Shown here piece after piece: positions 60,109 to 64,000 of a stretch of 64,000 nucleotides of DNA; the stretch's first letter is position 1, and each line of letters starts with the position of its first letter. Both the position numbers and the translations under genes were made by a program. The notes below the pieces were generated by a model. The model worked only from the letters and a program-made list of their open reading frames with translations. It searched no databases and was not told where the DNA came from. The DNA is from Rutidosis leptorrhynchoides. Its lineage: Eukaryota > Streptophyta > Magnoliopsida > Asterales > Asteraceae. The DNA lies in NCBI RefSeq assembly GCF_046630445.1, contig NC_092335.1:5747501-5811500 (forward strand), in the 5' to 3' direction.

Positions 60109-60227
60109 GTATGTTAAGTTGTTCTTATTTGTTGTTTTACTTTTACTGTAATGAATTTTAATTAAGCCATTAAAGTCGTTTTGTTTTTCTTTCAAGTAGT
60201 TACATTGTGAGTAATTCGTTTTTGCAG
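60109..60227 (+). other. Probable 3' UTR intron of the kinase gene
   Basis: Eight bases after the stop codon, TATAG|GTATGTTAAG is a good donor. TTTTTGCAG at 60219-60227 is a good acceptor after a T-rich stretch. The intron would be 119 bp. Being so close to the stop it should not trigger nonsense-mediated decay by the usual 50-nt rule. Confidence 0.6.
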
Positions 60228-60976
60228 ATAAATATGGTGGAAAAGAATGGCAAGCAGTATCGTTGGCAATTTCTTTGAGTTTGCATGTTTCCCATTTTTT
60301 AAGGTTGAACCTGCAAAAAAGCATACATGTTAGACCAGTATAATCACAACCAAACACCCATTGTCACAGATTTGTGTTTTTTCATCTGGTTTCGATAGCT
60401 ATTATTATAGTCTTTGTCCTGCTAACTATATAGCCATTCTGTTGGAATTGAAAATGGACATTACAAAGATACAGGATATATGTAGATCTAGCTTTCAATG
60501 TGTTCCTTTACTCACGTAAGGTAAATCACGGCACAAAAATTCTCTTGTGCTTATTGGTGCTAGACAGAATAAATCGTTCGATGTGTAACGAACTTCGCTT
60601 GCTTATGTAATAATCGTTCAAAAGAAATTGATAATCTAAACTTGGAAAGTTGACTATCCAACATATTTTGAGTTAAGATACATATGGATGTGTTGGAAAG
60701 TTTATTTTAAAATGCATATCAATCGAATAAGATGGAAATTCGAAATCTATCTATTAAAATTGACCATATTATGTTTAATATGTACGTAACAAATAAGCCA
60801 ACAAGTCACTGAGTTAAGGTGATTATCGATCAAAAGAAACGTTACGTCAGTAATCAGTTAGCTTGATACCTATTCGGTACTGAACACCCCCTTTTGTTTA
60901 TGTTGTTCTGTTAAGGCACGTGTCATTGAAATTTACATCCTCAATATTTTATAGCTTCAACTTTATTAATTTTCAA

Positions 60977-62527
60977 ATGGCTGTTATTAGTTTGCAGTGT
61001 CAAATCATCACCGCGATATGTTCCAAAAAACAACCAAACAAGAAACATTATCAACAAAAACATAATCAAATCACTAAATCGCCGTTTCTTAATTCATCAC
61101 CACCAACGCAACTTATTATCCAACAAAAACAATTACCACAAACTAAGCTAGAAGCACTTTACAACGTTATCAATGAGGTCGAAACATCTATAAAAAAGGG
61201 TATAAAAATCGATGATCCCCATATATATTCATCTCTTCTTGAAACGTGTTTTCGTTTGAACGCCATAGAACAAGGTATTCGAATACATGGATTAATACCC
61301 GAAAAGCTTTTACGTACAAACGTCGGTGTTTCATCAAAGTTACTTAGACTGTACGCTACAAATGGGTACATTGAGGAAGCACACCAGGTGTTTGATTATA
61401 TGTCTGAGAGAAATACTTATGCATTCGCCTGGAATTCACTTATTTCTGGTTATTCAGAATTGGGTATGTACGAGGATGCATTGGCATTATACTTTCAAAT
61501 GATGGAAGAAGGTGTAAAACCCGATGAGTTTACCTTTCCTCGTGTTATTAAAGCTTGTGGCGGCATTGGGTTGATTCATGTTGGTCAAGAGATTCATCGT
61601 GAGATTGTTCGTTGTGGGTTTGGGAACGACGGGTTTGTCCTTAATGGATTAGTTGATATGTACGCGAAATGTGGTGATATTGTGAGGGCACGTAAAGTGT
61701 TTAATAAAATTGTGGAAAAAAATACAGTTTCGTGGAATTCGATGATTTCTGGTTATGTTAAACATGATCTAATGTTTGACGCTTTAGTCATTTTTCGACG
61801 TATGATATTAGGCGGATACGAGCCTGACTCGATTTCACTTTCAACTATTCTCACAGGTGGGATGGCGTTGAAACATGCAGACGAAATTCATTGTTGGGCC
61901 ATTCGTAAAGGAATAGTATGGAGTATACCAATAGCTAATTCTTTAGTTTTCGTGTACTCTAGTCATGGTAGGTTGGATAGATCAAGATGGGTGTTCGACG
62001 AAATGCCTGAAAGAGACTTGGTTTCTTGGAACACTATAATTTCTGTACATCACAAACACTCGAATGCAATTCTATATTTCGAGCGTATGTTGAGTGCCAA
62101 CGTTTCTCCTGACGCTATTACATTCGTCTCTGTATTAACTGCATGTGCTCATTTGATACTTATCAAAGATGGTGAAAGATTATTTTTGTTAATGACTGAA
62201 AAATATGGAATTATTCCGAGTATGGAGCATTTTGCGTGTTTAGTAAATCTTTATGGTAGGGCTGGATTGATTGTTGAAGCTCGCAACGTGATCACGGAGA
62301 AAATGAAATTTGAAGCTGGTCCAACGGTTTGGGGAGCATTATTACATGCTTGTTATGTTTATGGGAATGTAGAGATTGGAGTGATTGCTGCTGAAAAGCT
62401 ATTCGAGTTGGAGCCTGATAACGATTACAATTTTAAGCTTTTGATGCAGATTTATACCAAAGCGGGTCGTGAGCAGGATGTTGAAAGAGTTAAAGTGATG
62501 ATGGTCAGTAGAGGGTTCGACTTGTAG
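60977..62527 (+). CDS. OTP70: PLS-type PPR protein, orthologue of Arabidopsis OTP70 (At4g25270)
   Basis: Intronless, 516 aa from the ATG at 60977. The frame extends 19 codons further up, but only to a GTG, so this ATG is the first plausible start. The first ~60 residues are rich in Gln, Lys and Ser with few acids, a likely chloroplast transit peptide. About ten PPR motifs follow: LLRLYATNGYIEEAHQVFDY, WNSLISGYSELGMYEDALAL, LVDMYAKCGDIVRARKVFNK, WNSMISGYVKHDL, then a C-terminal E-type region (GPTVWGALLHACYVYGNVEI, LFELEPDNDYNFKLLMQIY). It lacks a DYW domain. The sequence agrees along its length with what I know of At4g25270, which is required for splicing of the plastid rpoC1 transcript. The upstream neighbour matches At4g25280, so the order is conserved. 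Expected role: RNA binding and intron splicing in plastids. Confidence 0.88.
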   Translation: MAVISLQCQIITAICSKKQPNKKHYQQKHNQITKSPFLNSSPPTQLIIQQKQLPQTKLEALYNVINEVETSIKKGIKIDDPHIYSSLLETCFRLNAIEQGIRIHGLIPEKLLRTNVGVSSKLLRLYATNGYIEEAHQVFDYMSERNTYAFAWNSLISGYSELGMYEDALALYFQMMEEGVKPDEFTFPRVIKACGGIGLIHVGQEIHREIVRCGFGNDGFVLNGLVDMYAKCGDIVRARKVFNKIVEKNTVSWNSMISGYVKHDLMFDALVIFRRMILGGYEPDSISLSTILTGGMALKHADEIHCWAIRKGIVWSIPIANSLVFVYSSHGRLDRSRWVFDEMPERDLVSWNTIISVHHKHSNAILYFERMLSANVSPDAITFVSVLTACAHLILIKDGERLFLLMTEKYGIIPSMEHFACLVNLYGRAGLIVEARNVITEKMKFEAGPTVWGALLHACYVYGNVEIGVIAAEKLFELEPDNDYNFKLLMQIYTKAGREQDVERVKVMMVSRGFDL

Positions 62528-64000
62528 ATGATATCAACGATTCGTTGTTGTGATGATTTATTTACGTTGGTGGCTATGTTTATAATCTCTTAACGTGTGA
62601 TTGATAAATTGGATAGTAGCATGAAGCTCGTTTTATGGACGAAAACTCTTGCATAAGAGCTGGTAAACACATAAAAACAGTTGTGGTATGTAAACTTTTT
62701 CTAGTGTAGTTATAAATTGTATGTCATTCACAGTAACGTATGTGCTTATATTTCTTGTAAGAGATAATCTCCACCTAATAAGCCTTTAGAAACAGAGTAA
62801 CAGCATCACTTTTGCAAGCTCAATTGGGATTTGCTGTATCAGTTAGATGTCAAATTTATATTGTTTCTGTTGATGCTAGCTATAAAGCTTGTTTTTATAA
62901 TGTTAATACTTCATATATTTATATTGTTTTTTTATCTTCACCAAAAACCAGTACTTATAATTGTCGTTCACTTCCTATCCAAAGATCCAGCTACACCTTG
63001 AAGATCCAATAAGCACTGTAACAACCACTCAACTATAGCAAAATGATCCGTCTACAAGTTAAACATCCTTCCACCTTTAGTCATGATCAACGAACCTGTA
63101 CGGCTCTTTTTAAGTTAGAACTAATCTTTATAAAATAAGCTTGACACATATATTTCCTTTATCTTTTAATACAATGACCACATATGGAGTAATAAATTTA
63201 TCCTAAAATAAAGTGATAAATGTATCATTATGTGTAGAAGCCTTCATCACGTGAAGAAAGTAAAGTACAGTACTGGACGATGTTGAACAAAGTTTGTGTT
63301 TTGAGCCCAAAAGATGGACCAAGTAACAAGATTGGGGAATATATTCGAAAAATAAACTATAGGTTGTGTTTTAAGAGCAGTCTACTTTTCAAAAAAAAAA
63401 AAAAAAAGTCGTCATTGACACAGATACTCGGTGTCTAATTCACAGAGCCATCTTCAAAACATGTGCATAGTGTACAGTCCAACATGACCCAAAAATTTTA
63501 ATGGCCCCAAAATTTTGAAATTGTCAATTAAAATTCATTTATTTATATAGCGTGCCAATATCATTGAGATAATAGTTGTAATTTGTAATTAGTAAGTTCA
63601 CAAATCGTGAGTTTAAAAAATTAGTTTATACGTACCGAAAGAGTTAACGTTTTGGGAGTCGATTTTTGTTAATCAAACAGGACCTTCAAAATTAACAGGA
63701 CGACCCTACTAATTCAGTATCTAAGTAGACATTGAATTAGACACCAAGGTAAAGTTGTGAAATTGTTAAATGTCTAATTTATTAATAATTACGGAGTATT
63801 ATTAATTTTTATTTTATACCTTTTTACTTATATTTTTTATTTACGTTATTTTAAATAACAAAAATAAATTAAGAAAATTAAATTAAACTCCATTAATAAA
63901 AAAATACATTACTTAATTAAAAAAACATACAATACTTAAAAAAAACTAACAATTCTTTTTCAAGTATAGCTGTAATATTCCGCCACTGCTCCAACCACAA
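62528..64000. other. Downstream intergenic DNA with a possible small inverted-repeat element
   Basis: No gene recognised. A poly-A run lies at about 63392-63407. CGGTGTCTAATTCA (about 63431) and its inverted counterpart TGAATTAGACACC (about 63734) face each other over about 300 bp and could be the ends of a MITE, but no clear target duplication is visible. The last ~200 bp are almost pure A/T. Confidence 0.4.

Noticed and set aside
60920-60976. N-terminal 19-codon extension of the OTP70 frame
   Set aside because: It begins at a GTG with no upstream ATG in frame. The ATG at 60977 gives a normal transit-peptide start.

Overview
The window looks like nuclear DNA of a eudicot. The host genes have GT-AG introns, the intergenic DNA is very AT-rich, and most of the sequence is nested LTR retrotransposons. 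The dominant type is the Tekay-like chromovirus (Ty3 lineage) with unusually long LTRs of 2.2-3.5 kb that begin TGTRATGACCC, TGTAACATCCC or similar. That style is common in Asteraceae, but the family assignment is an inference. Only two host genes look alive, both at the right end.

Left nest (1-34150). The oldest layer is a minus-strand LINE reverse-transcriptase fragment, now split between 33908-34150 and about 20469-20907. A Tekay-type LTR (17971-20468, here called D) abuts one end of it. A minus-strand Athila-type Ty3 element (1-17970, here J; its 3' part lies outside the window) sits in D. Element A (5251-16587, Tekay, identical-length LTRs, TSD AATTA) and a solo LTR (2292-4634, here E, TSD ACTAT) both sit in J. 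Element B (20908-33907, Tekay, TSD GCATC) sits in the LINE and carries its own solo LTR insertion (23247-26706, here H, minus strand, TSD TGATA).

Middle (34150-38490). A small nest holds a Stowaway-type MITE inside a TRIM-like mini-retrotransposon inside a probable hAT-type MITE. AT-rich DNA without recognisable genes follows.

Right nest (38493-54498). Element F is a minus-strand, copia-like element without recognisable gag-pol (TSD GTTAG). It holds a solo LTR (39792-52042, here G, TSD AGTTC). G in turn holds element C (41741-51112, TSD ATATG), a young non-autonomous element of the same LTR family as G. C lacks gag-pol but keeps a pre-gag ORF, shares its leader and polypurine region with the autonomous element A, and carries a degenerate piece of a host poly(A)-binding-protein gene.

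Host region (54500-64000). After a Helitron-like 3' end (56097) and a short PPR-gene relic come two plus-strand genes. The first is an eight-exon UMP-CMP-kinase-like gene (56673-60100) with an N-terminal organelle-type presequence. The second is an intronless PPR gene (60977-62527) that I recognise as the OTP70/At4g25270 orthologue. The same pair is adjacent in Arabidopsis (At4g25280/At4g25270), so this is a conserved gene island beside a retrotransposon landfill.

The most interesting signals are: an approximately 400-bp module shared between the LTRs of two different Ty3 lineages; the captured PABP fragment in C; pre-gag ORFs and a duplicated polypurine-like hairpin common to A and C; a splice-acceptor-like block conserved in all Tekay-type LTRs here; and paired palindromes just upstream of the TATA box in the C/D/G LTR family.
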